Of a stretch of 64,000 nucleotides of DNA, positions 1 to 12,415 are shown piece by piece. The notes beneath the pieces are model-generated. The model saw only the letters and a list, made by a program, of their open reading frames with translations. It was not told the origin of the DNA and did no database searches. The position numbers and the translations under genes were made by a program. Position 1 is the first letter of the stretch. Each line of letters opens with the position of its first letter. The DNA is from Tamarix chinensis (taxonomy: Eukaryota; Streptophyta; Magnoliopsida; Caryophyllales; Tamaricaceae), in contig CM060180.1 in NCBI GenBank assembly GCA_030549775.1, forward strand, positions 92,216,172 through 92,280,171, given 5' to 3'.

Positions 1-90
1 TCATCCTTATTTTCCTAACCTAATTTCAGAAATAGTTAACTAGGGTATATTATTAAAAAGGAAACAACTTTAACATTAAGATGGTTATCC

Positions 91-122
<32 letters not shown>
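91..122. repeat. (TTA)n microsatellite
   Basis: About ten uninterrupted TTA/ATT units. Imperfect TTA-rich sequence continues to about 650, in the left part of LTR copy A1. Confidence 0.9.
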
Positions 123-123
<1 letters not shown>

Positions 124-2112
124 CTATTATTGTTATTACCCTTATTACTATCTCTATCACTACTACTAATACTAGATGTGGCTTATTATCGTTATCTTAC
201 TACTATATGTGATAGACATTTGAAATCTTACATTATTATTATCATTATTATTATTATTACTATTAAAATTATTATTTATATTATTAATGACACTATTACT
301 ACCACTATTACTTAAACCAAAGGTATTTTAGTAATATTGTTATTATCACTATTAATACTACCTTTATCATTATCCTTAGTTTCTTTACTAATATTGTTAA
401 TGGTGACCTTGCCCATCATTACTTTTATTAATATAAACTTTTAAACCCTTAAGTTATTATTATCCAAAATATGACCTTTATCGTTATTAACTCTAGGAAT
501 AATAGTACTTTGATAATGTTGCAACTATTATATTGTTATTCGAATCCTAACACTATAGAGAGATGTTAAGGTTCTAGCACTATAAACATTAGTGTTACTA
601 TTATTAGTTTTATTATTATTATTATTATCACTATTTTACTATGGTTAGCATGAAAACTATCATTATTATAAGAATAGGGCTAACGGGTCTAATAATATAA
701 GTGTAACAATAAATATTAAAAATAAACATATTTTGACTAGTAATATTTAGTATACTAATTTTTAGGTAAAAACCCTAGTTTTTGTATAATACTCTCTTTA
801 AGAACAATAATCCTAATCTTAAACTATAATAAGGGATGATGGTACTTTTGAGGGAAACTAATACTTAGTATTTCCCCTTTTATAGGTGATCCTAACCAAA
901 ACCCTAAGGAGCTATAGGAGCGTGCTCCAAGCCTGGCGTCGCTTTATGTAAGGACGAAGCTAAGGCCCTTGTATGACGTGTGACCTGTATGTTTTGAATG
1001 TTGTATATGCCATGCTATGTCGTGTATTATATGATTGTGGATAACTTGCCTTATGTGTAGCGCAGCTTGGAGATTGAGGTATGTTTGTATGTGGTTCCTA
1101 TGACATGAGCATGATGTGTATATGTATGATGTTTATGATGTGATATGATATGACCCTCTAGGAAATGCATTTTAGGATAACTAATAATATGAATTGGGAA
1201 TATAAGGATGACAACGAAGAAATGGGAAGTGAGTTCACTAAGGGGGATATGAGGTTGACCTAAGTACCTCATGATCCATGAGAGAAAATTAAGAGGAAGG
1301 AATGACCAAAATAAATGAGAGATAGGAACTTTGCATGGGAGTCTTAAAATTGCATGGTGACTTGGGGTGTTTGTATGAGATGGCTAAATCTTGAATGGAG
1401 GTGAATCTTACATGAGAAAAGTTGATTTTTGGTGTAAATAAGAGAATGGGAGAGTTGTGGAGTGATTGGAGACTTGGGATGGAAAATAGTACGCAGGTTG
1501 GTGCAAAGGTGTATAAGGGACCCGATTAGGGTTTTTGGGAGAAAGTGGAAATTTGGGAAGTACAAAGGTAAAAATGATTAAGGAAGGGTGGATTATGGGT
1601 TAATAGTGAGAATTCATTTATATAAAAGATGAGTATGGGTTTCCATGTGAAAGAAGAGACTTTAGGATGAAAAGAGAGAGGTTACTTGTGGAAGAAGTAA
1701 GGTACTAGGGTTTGATCTGGCCAACTAGGGTTTTGCCGGTCACATGCGAGGTTGAGGAGTAAAGTGATACGCCTTGGGGTTTGACCTAATAAGGGTGAGA
1801 TGTGGGGCGAGGAACAAGTAATGGTAAAGTAAGTGAGAAGAAGTTGGGCTACATAGGTCCAACTAGGGTTTCCAAGGGGAAAACCCTAGAGGTTGAGAAT
1901 AGGCGAGGTCAATGTCATAGGGTGTTGGGCTTAACCTACACTCTCAGGAGTCGGTCTTTCATTATGTGTGAGCGTAAGGGGGAAAGGATGTCAGGGTGTG
2001 ATAAGGGGCGCAGGAGTCTCAAAATATGGGATGGGCCCTCTTGAGAGAAAAGTAGTAGAACATCGATGACATGCATGTCAAGGGTGGAATGTTATCTAAT
2101 AAGATACGGATA

Positions 2113-2500
2113 AAACACTAATCATGTAAAGTGAAAGATTGTTGAGCCGAGCTCAGACCGGTCCACCGACAAATAATAGTGGCTAGGAGCCGAGGTGCCC
2201 TAAAGACCGTGCCACCGCTGTATGATTTCCGGTCCATCGGCTATAATAGTGGGGGATTTCATGCTCGACAAACCAAAGCAAGTAAATTAAACCATGGGAA
2301 ATACACTAATTACTTACAGCGAAACACCATGTGAGTCGGGGCTAGACCGGTCCACCGGTAAATAATAGTGGCCAGGAGCGCTTTGCCCTAGAGACCGGTC
2401 CATCGGCAAATAATAGTGGTCAGGAGCGTTCTGCCCTGAGTGTATACTTTCCGGTCCACCGGCTATAATAGTGGGGTACCCGCACTCACATGGACTATTA
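2113..2500 (+). repeat. Family A hairpin-module array: two ~190-bp higher-order units
   Basis: Two units start at about 2113 and 2303 with related leaders (ACTAATCATGTAAAGTG and ACTAATTACTTACAGCG). Each unit carries two to three copies of a shorter module with the core GGTCCACCGG, an A/T-rich loop, then AATAGTGG. CCAC and GTGG can pair across about 12 nt. The same design recurs in every other family A copy in the window. Confidence 0.85.
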
Positions 2501-2678
2501 AAGAATATGTGTGGAATGAACATATTATTAATGAGAATAAAGAATAAGTCATCGGGAAAGTAACCAGGCCTTATCAAGTGTGATGTTGTATGTTGCCTAT
2601 GTGCTTATCCTTGTATCATGTGTTCTATGTGTTGGCCTTAGCTCGTCTGTTACCTTACTCAGTACGTCGCGTATTAAT

Positions 2679-2715
2679 CACCCGTTTCATGGGTGCTGCT
2701 CATTCCCACGAGCAG
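2679..2715 (+). other. Conserved pair of adjacent hairpins in family A LTR
   Basis: CACCC (2679-2683) pairs with GGGTG (2691-2695). CTGCTC (2696-2701) then pairs with GAGCAG (2710-2715), with no spacer between the hairpins. The same pair occurs at 31377-31413, 38185-38221 and, more decayed, 42359-42395. One arm pair survives on the minus strand at 9851-9870. Confidence 0.75.
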
Positions 2716-3004
2716 AAGTCCCCTCTAAACTTGTGCAGGTAGGAGATGATGTCTTCGATGCCTATGAGACATCGGGTGGGGCAGGGTGTTGAGCCTAACC
2801 TGACTTGGGGATCGAGAGAGATTCAGCCGGACTCTATTGCTGTCATCGAATTTCGTATTTCCATACTTAGTTTTTTTTTGTACTATGCTTTATGTTTTGA
2901 AAAAACGTACTCTTTGGTTTGTAATCCTAAGTTGCACTCTGATTTCTGTATGACTTATGTTTTACTAATGATTCGCGTTTATTGTTAACTTTATTTAGCC
3001 TTAG

Positions 3005-3050
3005 CACTTAGTACTGGAACGGTAGGAGTGTACTGGTCTGGTACTAAGTG
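3005..3050 (+). other. Terminal LTR stem-loop, copy A1
   Basis: CACTTAGTAC (3005-3014) is the exact reverse complement of GTACTAAGTG (3041-3050), with a 26-nt loop. It lies about 100 bp before the LTR end and is followed by the family-conserved GGTAGTAACGCCC. Other copies have a stem at the same place with a different sequence. Confidence 0.8.
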
Positions 3051-3149
3051 TGGTAGTAACGCCCCTGAGTTTACGGTTTTATCTTTTTTCTTCCGCTAAA
3101 CCTTTTTGATTAAACAAAATTTTTCAGTAGTAAATTTGGGGGTGTTACA

Positions 3150-5640
3150 CATAGCCTCTTCAAATTCTCCTAGCATTACGAAAGAATCTTGAATCTCTAT
3201 CAAAAACTATGTCGGTAGGTGTACCATAGCTACTCACCACATACCTCATGCAAGCATCAATCAACCAATCTATGCTCTAAGTCTACTTGATCAATACAAA
3301 AACTATCAATTTAACTAATCGTTCAATAATAGCCTAAATCATATCACACTTGTTGTGAATCATTGGCAGTCCACTCACAAAATCTACGGAGACGGAGTCC
3401 CACTACTATCTTGGAAAAACCAAAGGCTCGACCAACCTTGTAGATTTATGGTGTTCTATCTTAACCTTATGACAAGTCAAATATCTTGACACAAAATCCA
3501 CTACCTCTCGCTTCATACAAGGCCACCAATAAATCTACTTAAGGTCCTTGTATAACTTATCCCCTCCTAGGTGAACAAAATAGAGAGTAAAGTGACCCTC
3601 TTCTAAAATCCAGTGCTTCAGATCAACACAACTATAAGATACATGCCAATGAACTTTGTAGCGAATGCTACCATGCTCATAATTTTGAAAGTCCTTAGCT
3701 CAACTATCGTGTATCTTCTACTAAATCCTCTTGAGCCTAACATCCCCAAGTTGCTAAACTTGGTTCCCATCACACACAATTGGAATAATTGTTAAAGTTC
3801 TTATCTGGACTTCTAATCATTTTATTGAATCAGCTTTATCCTCATCTCGCTAAGCTTCTCAAGCAATTGAATAACCATCACACAAGAACTCAAAGAGTAT
3901 GATGTCTTCCTACTCAAGGCATCTGTAAGGACATCAGTCTTACCCCTGTGGTAGGTTAACTCAATATCATAGTCCTTCACAAACTCTAGCTATCTTCTCT
4001 ACCTCATGTTCAACTCTTTCTAATAGAATATACACTCAAGGCTCTTTTAGTCGGTGAAGAATCTACACTATATCCTATACAAATAATGCCTCCAAACCTT
4101 CCACATGAAGGTAACTATGCTCAACTCCAAATCATGCATTGGATAGTTATGTTCATAAAACTTCAACTAATGGAAATCATAAATGACTGCCTTACCATGT
4201 TGTATCAATACAAAACCTAATTCATTCTTAAATGCATCACTATAGACACCTAACCTGTCTAATCTTGATGGTAGATTAAAATCAATTTTGTAGTAAGACA
4301 CCACTTCAAATCTTAAAATACACCCACACATACCTCATCCCACTAAAATATGGTGGTCATCTTTAGAAGGTTTGTCAAGGGATGAGGTATCTTTGAAATG
4401 TCTTAAATAAAGCACCTATAGCACCTAGCCAAGCCCAAGAAACTACTAACCTCTAGAACACCAGTAGGATCCTACCACACTGTAGTTGCCATAATCTTCG
4501 CCGAATCCACAACGCCTCCTCTTATTGACACCACATGTCCCAGAAAGGAAACCTCTTGAAGCTAAAACTTACACTTGAAGAGTTTGACATACAACATGTG
4601 CTCTCCAAGGAGTGATAAAATAGTGTAAAGATGTTTTTCATGCTCCTATCTACTCTGAGAATATACCAAAATATCATCAATGAATGCCACTACCAACTGA
4701 TCAAGGAATAGCCAAAAAATCTTCATCATCAAGTCCATAAATATGGTATACACACTATTAATCCCAAGAGGCATCACTATAAAATCATAGTGCCTATATT
4801 ATTTCCTAAAGGTTGTATTCATGATGTATGCTTGTGGAATGCATAACGGGTGATAGCCCAAACTCAAGTCAATCTTTAAGGAGATCGTAACACTCCAAAG
4901 TTGGTCGAACAAATCATTGATCCTTGGAAGTGGATATTAGTTCTTCACCGTCAACTGGTTTAGACCCCAATAATCTACACATGAATGAAGGCTATTATCC
5001 TTCTTCACAAAAAGAACTAGTACTCTCCATGGCAACACACTGGAGTGGATATACTCGTGAGCCAAAAAAATAGTCCAACTACGACTTTAAACCCTATAAC
5101 TCTATAAGTGCCATTTGTAAGGGCATTCGATACTAACTCTATACTCGGTACTAGCTTGATGGTAAAATTTATTTCCCACACTGGTAACTTACCTAATATC
5201 TCCTCTAGGAACATTTCGAGAAAGCTGCATGTAATTGGAATATCCTCTAATGTTGACACACCCTTGTTCAACTCTTAGACACTACAAAGATACATAGGGT
5301 AACATTTTTAGAATACAAATGCAATGTATAAGAAGATACAACCTTTATCATAGGTCGAGGCTTGCATCTCCTATAATAGACCATCACACCTTGAGTTTCC
5401 CATAACATTACTTACTCCCATACACAATCCATCAACTCTTGGTATCTCCCCAACATATTGATCCTAAGGATCACAACAAAGTCCTGTATGTCCATCTCAA
5501 CCAAGTCGATTAGGAAGTTTACCCTACCTATCTCTAAGGCCATGTTCAAGTAGAGTCTAGTACAATCTAATCTACTCCTAGAAGGAAACACTATAGGTTT
5601 AGAGACACTAGCAGTGGAGATAAGGTAACTCTAGTAAAAA
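3150..5640 (-). pseudogene. Ty3/gypsy pol remnant: protease end, RT, RNase H, integrase
   Basis: On the minus strand the order is protease C-terminal part (about 5640-5400), reverse transcriptase (about 5260-4600), RNase H (about 4400-4000) and integrase (about 3800-3150). Recognisable pieces are the RT entry with EILGKLPVWEINFTIKLVP, the RT active-site stretch FIDDILVYS (IDD codons at 4673-4681), the RNase H piece SPTKRALSVYS, and the integrase piece SYGTPTDIVFDRDSRF. Many stops and frameshifts break every domain, so the element is dead. Integrase is cut off at 3150 by LTR copy A1. The domain order RT-RNase H-integrase and the motifs identify Ty3/gypsy; a Tekay/Del-like chromovirus is my guess from the long LTR and its TGTAACACCC-type end. 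Confidence 0.85.
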
Positions 5641-5647
5641 AAATATA

Positions 5648-7985
5648 AGATATGAATAATAAAGATGTTCTCAAAATATTATAAGGAAGATTAAGCTTAG
5701 TACTGGTATATACTATTCTAATAGTGAAGAAATTGCTAATGCTTTTGTGACATTCTACACTGACTTGCTGGGTAAAAGGGGTTTGGCTTCAAGTAATGTA
5801 TCTGAAGATGTTATGAAGTTGGGTCCAGGTTTACCTCTTCATCATCAGCATGAATTACTAAGACCCATTTCTATGGGTAAGGTAAAAGATGCATTATGGT
5901 CCATTGGAAATTACAAAGCCCCTGGGCCTAATGGGTTCACTGCAGATTTCTATAAGGCTGCTTGGAATGTGGTAGGGGAAGATATATGGCTGGTGGTAAC
6001 AAGAGTTTTTCAGTATGCTATTGTTCCTTCCTTCATGGGGAATTCCAAGCTTGTGCTTATCCCAAAATCTGAGAATGCAATTGAGTTGGCTAATTTTAGA
6101 CCCATTTATTGCTGCAATGTGGTTTATAAGGTGTTGGCAAAGGTTTTAGCTGGAAGGTTGCAAAATTTCATGCCTTCCATTATTCACCCCTCTCGGTCAG
6201 GTTTTGTGAAAGGAAGAAGGATTGGGGATAATGACCTATTGGCTCATGAATTGCTACATATGTAAAACAGGAAGCACATTTCCCCTAAATGTATGATCAA
6301 GGTAGATATGAGGAAAGCTTATGATTCTGTTGACTAGATCTTCTTGGAGAAAACCATGCTAGGGCTGCACTTTCTTGTGCATTTTGTCAAGGTGATCATG
6401 GCTTGTGTTTCTTTTGTATCTTATTCTTTGTCTTTAAATAATATTATGCAACCTCCTTTTAAAGGGAAAAAAGGGCTTAGGCAGGGAGATCCTCTGTCTT
6501 CATTTTTGTTTATTATTGTGATGGAGTATCTCAACAGACAGTTCCAATCATTATGGGGCAGGGAAGATTTTCAAGGACAACCCAAATGTAGGAAATTGGG
6601 GATTATTAACCTTAGTTTTATTGATGACCTCTTGGTGTTCTACAAGGCTTCTGTGTCTTCTGTCAAGACTATTAATGATGTTTTAGCTGATTTCTCAGTT
6701 TATTATGGTCTTCATGTTAGCCCTGGTAAAAGTAAGGTGTTTTTAGGTGGTGTAGGTCAGGATTTAAAGCATTCTATTATGTCCCTCCTTCATTTTCAAG
6801 AGGGGTCTTTTCCCTTTAATACTTAGGGGTCCCTCTGGATGCATCCAAGCTCAAAGCAGCTGATATGATGGAGTTCATTTAGAAAATCTCAGGCAAGCTG
6901 CATCATTGGGCAAATAAACTCCTATCTTATGCTGGAAGATTACAATTGTTAAAATCTATCATTTTTGGCATAACTAACTACTGGAGTCAGATATTCCTTC
7001 TTCCTAAGAAGATTATCCATAAGGTAGTGGCTTTATGCAAGTCTTTTCTTTGGTCGGGGAAAGCCTCTCATTCTAAGAGAGCTTTAGTAGCATGGAAAGT
7101 TGTTTGTCTTCCTAAGAAAGAAGGGGGTTAGGATTGTTAGACCTCTTTTCCTAGAATGAGGTAGCTGTGGGGAAGTTGTTATGGCATATCTCTTAGGAAA
7201 AGGATGCTCTTTGGATTAAATGGGTCCATGCATATTACATTAAAAGGCAAGATGTGACCTCTTGCAGCCTACCTTGCACTACTTTAGGGCTTCTGCAAAA
7301 AATTTGTTCTTTAAGGCCTAGACTATTACCTATGTTCTAGCAGTGGAAGAGGGATAAAAATTATCATATTGTAGAGGTGTATGACGCATTTTGATACTCA
7401 GCTCCTTAGGTTGCCTGGTGGAGAGCTGTTTGGTCAAGTATTGCAGCTCCTAAACATGAGTTTATCTTCTGGTTGGCTACACATTCCAAGCTCCCTACTA
7501 AGGATAAGTTAAGCAGCCTTCTTCCATACATCAATATACAATGTTGTTTCTACACTCAGGATGAAACTATTGCTCATTTATTATGTAGTTATGCTGAACT
7601 GAAGAAGGTGTGGTATGCTATTGGTAAAGTTTGTGGAATTAGGAGGAGACACAACTCCTGTGAAGGTTTCTTCAATTCCTTTTGCAGAGGTAGAAGTAGA
7701 AGGGCTATTAAAACTCAATTCTATTCTAGTTTTTATGTTGTAGCTTTCTATGAAATTTGGAAAGCTAGGAATGGCTGTATTTTTTTTTTTTGAATAAATC
7801 TTGGGATTTGAAAGGGGTAGCTCATAGAATTGCTTTGAATATGTCTTCTATTTGTATCCTATCTAGTAGAAGGGATAAGTTTGGTAGTATGATTGGGAGG
7901 GTGGATAAATTCTACAACTTCATTTGTAATTATGCTTGATGATATACATTTTATTAATTAAAAAAAAGATTAGAAGAAGAGAAAG
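5648..7985 (+). mobile_element. 5'-truncated L1-type LINE (LINE-1 copy) inside gypsy protease
   Basis: A non-LTR element lacking ORF1 and the endonuclease. It starts within the ORF2 linker and ends in an A-rich tail (from about 7960). The gypsy protease reads up to HVLF on the right side and resumes with SYLIST on the left, so the LINE landed in the protease active-site region. A/T-rich flanks (AAAAAAAATATA near 5636 and AAAAAAATAACA near 7987) may be the target duplication but are too simple to be decisive. Exact ends are uncertain by about 20 bp. Confidence 0.8.
5700..7600 (+). pseudogene. LINE ORF2 remnant: reverse transcriptase and zf-RVT region
   Basis: The frame from about 5711 reads through AFVTFYTDLLG, then NYKAPGPNGFTADFYKAAW (RT start), LIPKSENAIELANFRPI, GFVKGRRIGDN, KVDMRKAYDSVD, KGLRQGDPLSSFLFI, SFIDDLLVF, and the downstream SYAGRLQLLKSI and FLWSGKA blocks. 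A zf-RVT-like block follows at about 7410-7600 (FWLATHSKLPTKDKL). Stops occur at 6263, 6336 and 6824, with frameshifts later. The FADD catalytic box reads FIDD. This is a dead L1-clade plant LINE. Confidence 0.85.
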
Positions 7986-9436
7986 AAAAAAATAACACAT
8001 GCACTAGTAATGAAAAAACGATGAATATACCAGTGACCACATCTAGTCGTCAATCGACCTTTACTTGGTTGATAACACTCAAGCACCCCTTGATATCCTC
8101 CATTATACCCTCCAAATCCCTAAGTTTATCCTCCCTCTCCTTAAGGAAATGGGTGATGCCCCTATGGTCTCCCCTAAGCCTCTCTAGGTTGTATATTGGT
8201 TGGGGTAATAATGTTGTTATTATTTTTATGGCTGATAGGTCTATTGTTAATAGGCATGTTGTTGGGGTGTAAGTAGCCCCTCCTATTAGAACTAAAACTA
8301 CTACAATGAGCTCTTGTAGAATCAAAGCCCTAACTAACTGCAAACTTTACACGGAATAGATACATCCCAATAGTCTTTCTGTGGGTGATTTTAATTACAA
8401 AAGTAATAAATAAAGTTTCTCGACAATCCTAAATACCAATTGTATAACCCAAAGGTTGGACACTCGAAGGAACACCTCCCTAAAACTAGATCTTACCTCT
8501 AGAACCCCATGTATCTAGCTTCCTCTTGTCTAGAATGGAAGTCTGCTCCTTGATCACGGTATTAAGACACATGATCATTTATACAAGGTGGCCAAGTCCT
8601 GAAAATCCACTATACCCATCATCCTTTGAATGTTAAAATAGAGACCTTACTCAAACTAGTAGATCACAATTGACTCGCTATCCATTATACTTATAGAAAA
8701 CATTAACAACTCCATGAAGAGAGTGTGGTACTCCTATGCAGTCATGGTCCCACAGTTTATCTCCATTGACTCCTTAAAATTATCCTTCTTAAGGTTATCA
8801 AGATACAACTTTATGTAGATCTCCATCTTCAAGCCCTCCCAGGACATTGATTGTTTTTCCTGTGCATAATGACTTATCCATCGAGCATCTATGACTCTCT
8901 AAAAGAAGAAAGCTACTATTCATGCCTTTTGAGGAGGTGAAAAATTGATTGCCTCAAAATTTTGGTCCATGTTAAGGATCCATCCCTTAAGGATGAATGA
9001 ATTGTCCTCACCAACCTAGTTTGATAAGTGATGACTAGTGACTTCCGAAATTAGTTCTCTTTGATACCCTAGTGTGGGTAAAGTGGGGGGTGGTGGTAGT
9101 GGTTGAGACTAAGGCTAAGGTGGTGGTTAAGGATGCCTAACAAACTCAATGAATGCCTCAAGAAACTCTTCCAAATGTCCTATAAAACCATTAATTTTTA
9201 TAACAAGCTAACTGTAAGAAAAAAAACTTTTTAGGATAAAATATTCCTAACTTGCTAACACATATTAGAATCAACATATTTAAAGGTTATGTAGGCTACC
9301 TATTTTCAATTCTTCACAATTTAATCTTATTTTTCAAATAATTGAGTCTTTGAAAATATGAAATAAACCTATAGAATCATATAAGGGATCATTTAAAAAT
9401 TGAAAATTTAGAAACAAAACAGGGAAATAAAAGCCA
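7986..9436 (-). pseudogene. Ty3/gypsy gag remnant and start of protease
   Basis: On the minus strand, about 9020-8560, a retrotransposon gag-like stretch reads ILKGWILNMDQNFEAINF, then MSWEGLKMEIYIKLYLDNLK, then MTA-EYHTLF. This matches the usual gypsy gag pattern (W...M...F...; W..F...Y; Y...F). A charged segment at 8343-8050 (HFLKEREDKLRDLEGIMED) follows, then VVTGIFIVFSLLVHVLF at about 8035-7985, the usual lead-in to a gypsy aspartic protease. Stops are frequent. The LINE insertion separates it from the rest of pol. Confidence 0.7.
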
Positions 9437-9452
9437 AGTCTATGATACCAAC
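9437..9452 (-). other. Primer-binding site (initiator Met tRNA type)
   Basis: On the minus strand the sequence just inside the LTR reads TTGGTATCATAGACTTGG. It closely matches the plant initiator-Met PBS TGGTATCAGAGC. It lies 2 nt downstream of the LTR terminal CA, which fixes 9454-12415 as this element's 5' LTR. Confidence 0.8.
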
Positions 9453-9453
9453 T

Positions 9454-12415
9454 TGAAATGCCCTAACTTTTACTACTAAAAAATTTTATTTTTTAGTAGA
9501 AGCTTACCAACTATATAAATGGGTGTTACCACCATACTCAACTTAAATTCAGTATACCATACCATATTTATATTGAATATAATGTAAAATAGGGAACACG
9601 ATAGATTCGTAAATGTAAATAAGTGTTTGGAGATTAACTTCACATAAAATATCCAAAAATATAAAGAAGGGATATATTTGAACTAAGAGTCCTAAAGGAT
9701 ATCCAATAAAAGCTAAGATCCTTATAACATGACTCTATGTCCCCAAACCCTAAGCATAAAAAGGTGGTCACTCCTCCCTAAGTAAATAATCATAAATAAC
9801 AAAATTAGTTAAAGGGTTCTTAATAATTTGCACAAAATCATTTGGGTCATCTACTCGTGAAAATGAGCAGCACCGAGAAAAAAAGATAGTAAATATGCAA
9901 TGAATAGAGTAAGGTAACAACTCATTCGTAGTTGGGTTATATTAAATACATAGGTTCATAATAGAAGAATTATGCATATAGAGTAACATGATATGATGCA
10001 AGATTGAATTGTTTCAAGGAACCCATTATTAGATATAATCACATTCTATATTCTTAATTTATGTTGAATTTAGGGATCCTGCTATTTTTAAGAAATGGAA
10101 TAGAATAAAGCACCTTAAGAGCAGAACACTCTTGAACTACTATTATTATCTAGTGAAACATACCCACATATACTAAGGCAAAATGCTTCTGACCACTATT
10201 CTTAAATCATTGGAATGGTATGAAACACCTCTCATAAAAGAATGCCCTTGAGCCACTATTATCATCCGATGGAACCTTAGTCATAACTTATATAATATTT
10301 CACTCTAAGTAATTAATATCTTATTTATTGTTATTTATCTTGAGATAATCATGCAAGCATATATGTAGATATGCAAGGCACATAATCATTCAAACACACG
10401 AAACACAACCACATGAATATTAGGACATCCCCTGAGGAAAAAACCAATATTTCCCCTAAGATACCCTAATTTCATAAGATAAGTCTAACTTATTTTATAT
10501 TATTCATTTTAACTCCATATTAAGTACAAATCCCTCAAATATTATTATGAAGAAGATATCAAATAATCAAGGTCTAAATCTAATGCCATACACATACAAT
10601 AACCGCCTAAATCTAGAGTCACTACTAACAAACCCTACAAAACCCTAATTCTACCAATTAGCATAACTTTTCACATAAGACTTATATAACCCAAAACTTT
10701 AATAAAATTTACTTATACAACAGCGTTGACAACAAATCCAAAAATCAATGTTTAACTTCAACATTTTACAAGTGTGATAATGACCCCACATTTAGGGTTA
10801 TTATTCCCAATTTAAGCCATTTTTTCATTTTATTGGATTTATGTTATTCTTAATTACTCCAAATATTATACGTAATAGATTTATCATATTTTTAAACCAA
10901 TAAATGCATTAAAATATCATAGATTTCATACTCATTTTGACCAAATTACCCCTAAGAGAGCCCAAAATGCCCACATTTCCACAAAAATCATACTAGTCTT
11001 CATATAAATGGTTTCCAACATTTAATATACGAAGCTACTTTACAAAATTCATTAACCAATTTCCATACCTATTCAATCTATATTAAGATACAACTGATCA
11101 TACTACACACTTAGGGTATCAAAATAAGATTTACAATGACAACATATAAATTCATACCCTTCTTATATTCTTACTTTTCATAGATTTGATACTACATCAT
11201 AATAACACTATATGGCATAAAAAAACATTATCAAAATGACATTATCCATATAACAATAAAAAAGAAAATATTTCAAACAATTATACACATTGCATATAAA
11301 ACCCTAACTATGAAGTGTTTCCTTACACAAAAAAAGGGTATATGATCTCTAAGCATGTATAACTTAAGACTCCTCCTCTGAGACCACCAAAAAATACCTA
11401 ATAATCAATAATAATACATCATTAGAACTCAAGAAAACAATCAAAGAAAAGCTAAGACAATGGAGGGTGGGAAATGAAGAAGAATTGAAGCAAACCAAGT
11501 CATATAATGCTCAAGCTAGCTATGATAGATGTTGAAAAAAGTAGAGGGGATTTTGTAAGATCCCCTTAAATTAGTGGCAATGAAGTGTCTTGAGGGTCAC
11601 CTATTGGGGTGGTTATGTAGCATGAGGTTGATGTGATTTGTTGGAGAGTGTAATGTGAGGTTGAGGTGATTTGGGGGGGCTTATTTCATGAGTAATTCAT
11701 ATAGCTAGGGCTCATCAATGTAAGTTACTCATGTTGTGGCTAGTTGTAGTGTTAGGTGAGGGAAATTTTTAGAGTTTCTCTAAAAGAAATTAGCGATACT
11801 CAACAAATAATGCATATGTGAGTTGAGGGGGAGGAAGAGGGAGGTCTTAGGATTTGTGTGTAATGCAAATAAAATGAATTAGGAAGGGACAGGTGTATGT
11901 ATAGGAGGTTGGGGGAGTTGGTATGTGTTAACTCAATAGACGTCTAAGGCAGAAAGGAAATGATGACAAGCATAGTTGGTGGTTTAAGGCAGGTGAGGTA
12001 AGGTAGGTGTAGAGGTAGGTAGACTTACAATGTAAGGCAAGGAAGGGAAAGAAGAGGTCGTATAGGGGAGTCGGTTCCATGGCTCAAATATAAAGGAGGG
12101 AAAAAGAAGATTGAGATGAGAATAAATAAAATAAAAAAAGGGGGAAAGAGGAGAAGGAAATGAAAAAAAAGGGATAAAAGAAATTTGGTGTTAGGATTAG
12201 GATTATGTTTTATTTAAGATTAAGGAATTAGGTTAAAGTTTATTTATGAATCATATGATTTTAGGTTTAGGTTAATAAAATAATGACTTGGAATTAGGAT
12301 TAGATTTAGGGATAAGGAACTAGGGTTAATTAAAAATATCAATTAATCAAGATTATGATTAGGTTAAAATATTAATGACTTGCTACTAGGGTTAGATAAA
12401 ATTTTTGATATCACA
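9454..12415 (-). mobile_element. 5' LTR of the gypsy element (family A, minus strand)
   Basis: Inner end at 9454, next to the PBS. Outer end at 12415, where TTTTTGATATCACA is the reverse complement of the family A start (TGTAATACCAAAAA at 35451). Family A modules occur in reverse at about 10080-10290 (for example CCACTATTATCATCCGATGG). The second conserved hairpin survives at 9851-9870. The 11450-12180 part is purine-rich on +, matching the pyrimidine-rich promoter half of other A LTRs. This copy ties the A LTR family to a gypsy element. Confidence 0.8.
10080..10290 (-). repeat. Family A module array, minus-strand copy
   Basis: Three to four degraded modules with the CCACTATTAT core. Each is the reverse complement of the AATAGTGG half of the family A module, spaced about 50-60 bp apart. 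Confidence 0.7.

Larger units (their letters stand above)
1..3149 (+). mobile_element. Family A gypsy-type long LTR (copy A1), left end outside window
   Basis: Non-coding LTR sequence. From about 841 onward it matches, block by block, 28600-31904 (copy A2). The right end is sharp: a T-rich stretch, then GGGGGTGTTACA ending at 3149. Antisense gypsy integrase begins immediately afterwards, so this LTR was inserted into that integrase. The left end lies before base 1, so the expected 5-bp target duplication (CATAG at 3150-3154) cannot be tested. No coding capacity is visible; the short open frames are chance. It contains a hairpin-module array, two adjacent conserved hairpins and a terminal stem-loop, listed separately. 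Confidence 0.8.

Noticed and set aside
2156..2485. CRISPR-like array (short repeats with spacers) in the LTR modules
   Set aside because: This is plant nuclear DNA, the repeats diverge from each other, the intervals are themselves repeated, and the same arrays recur in other LTR copies.
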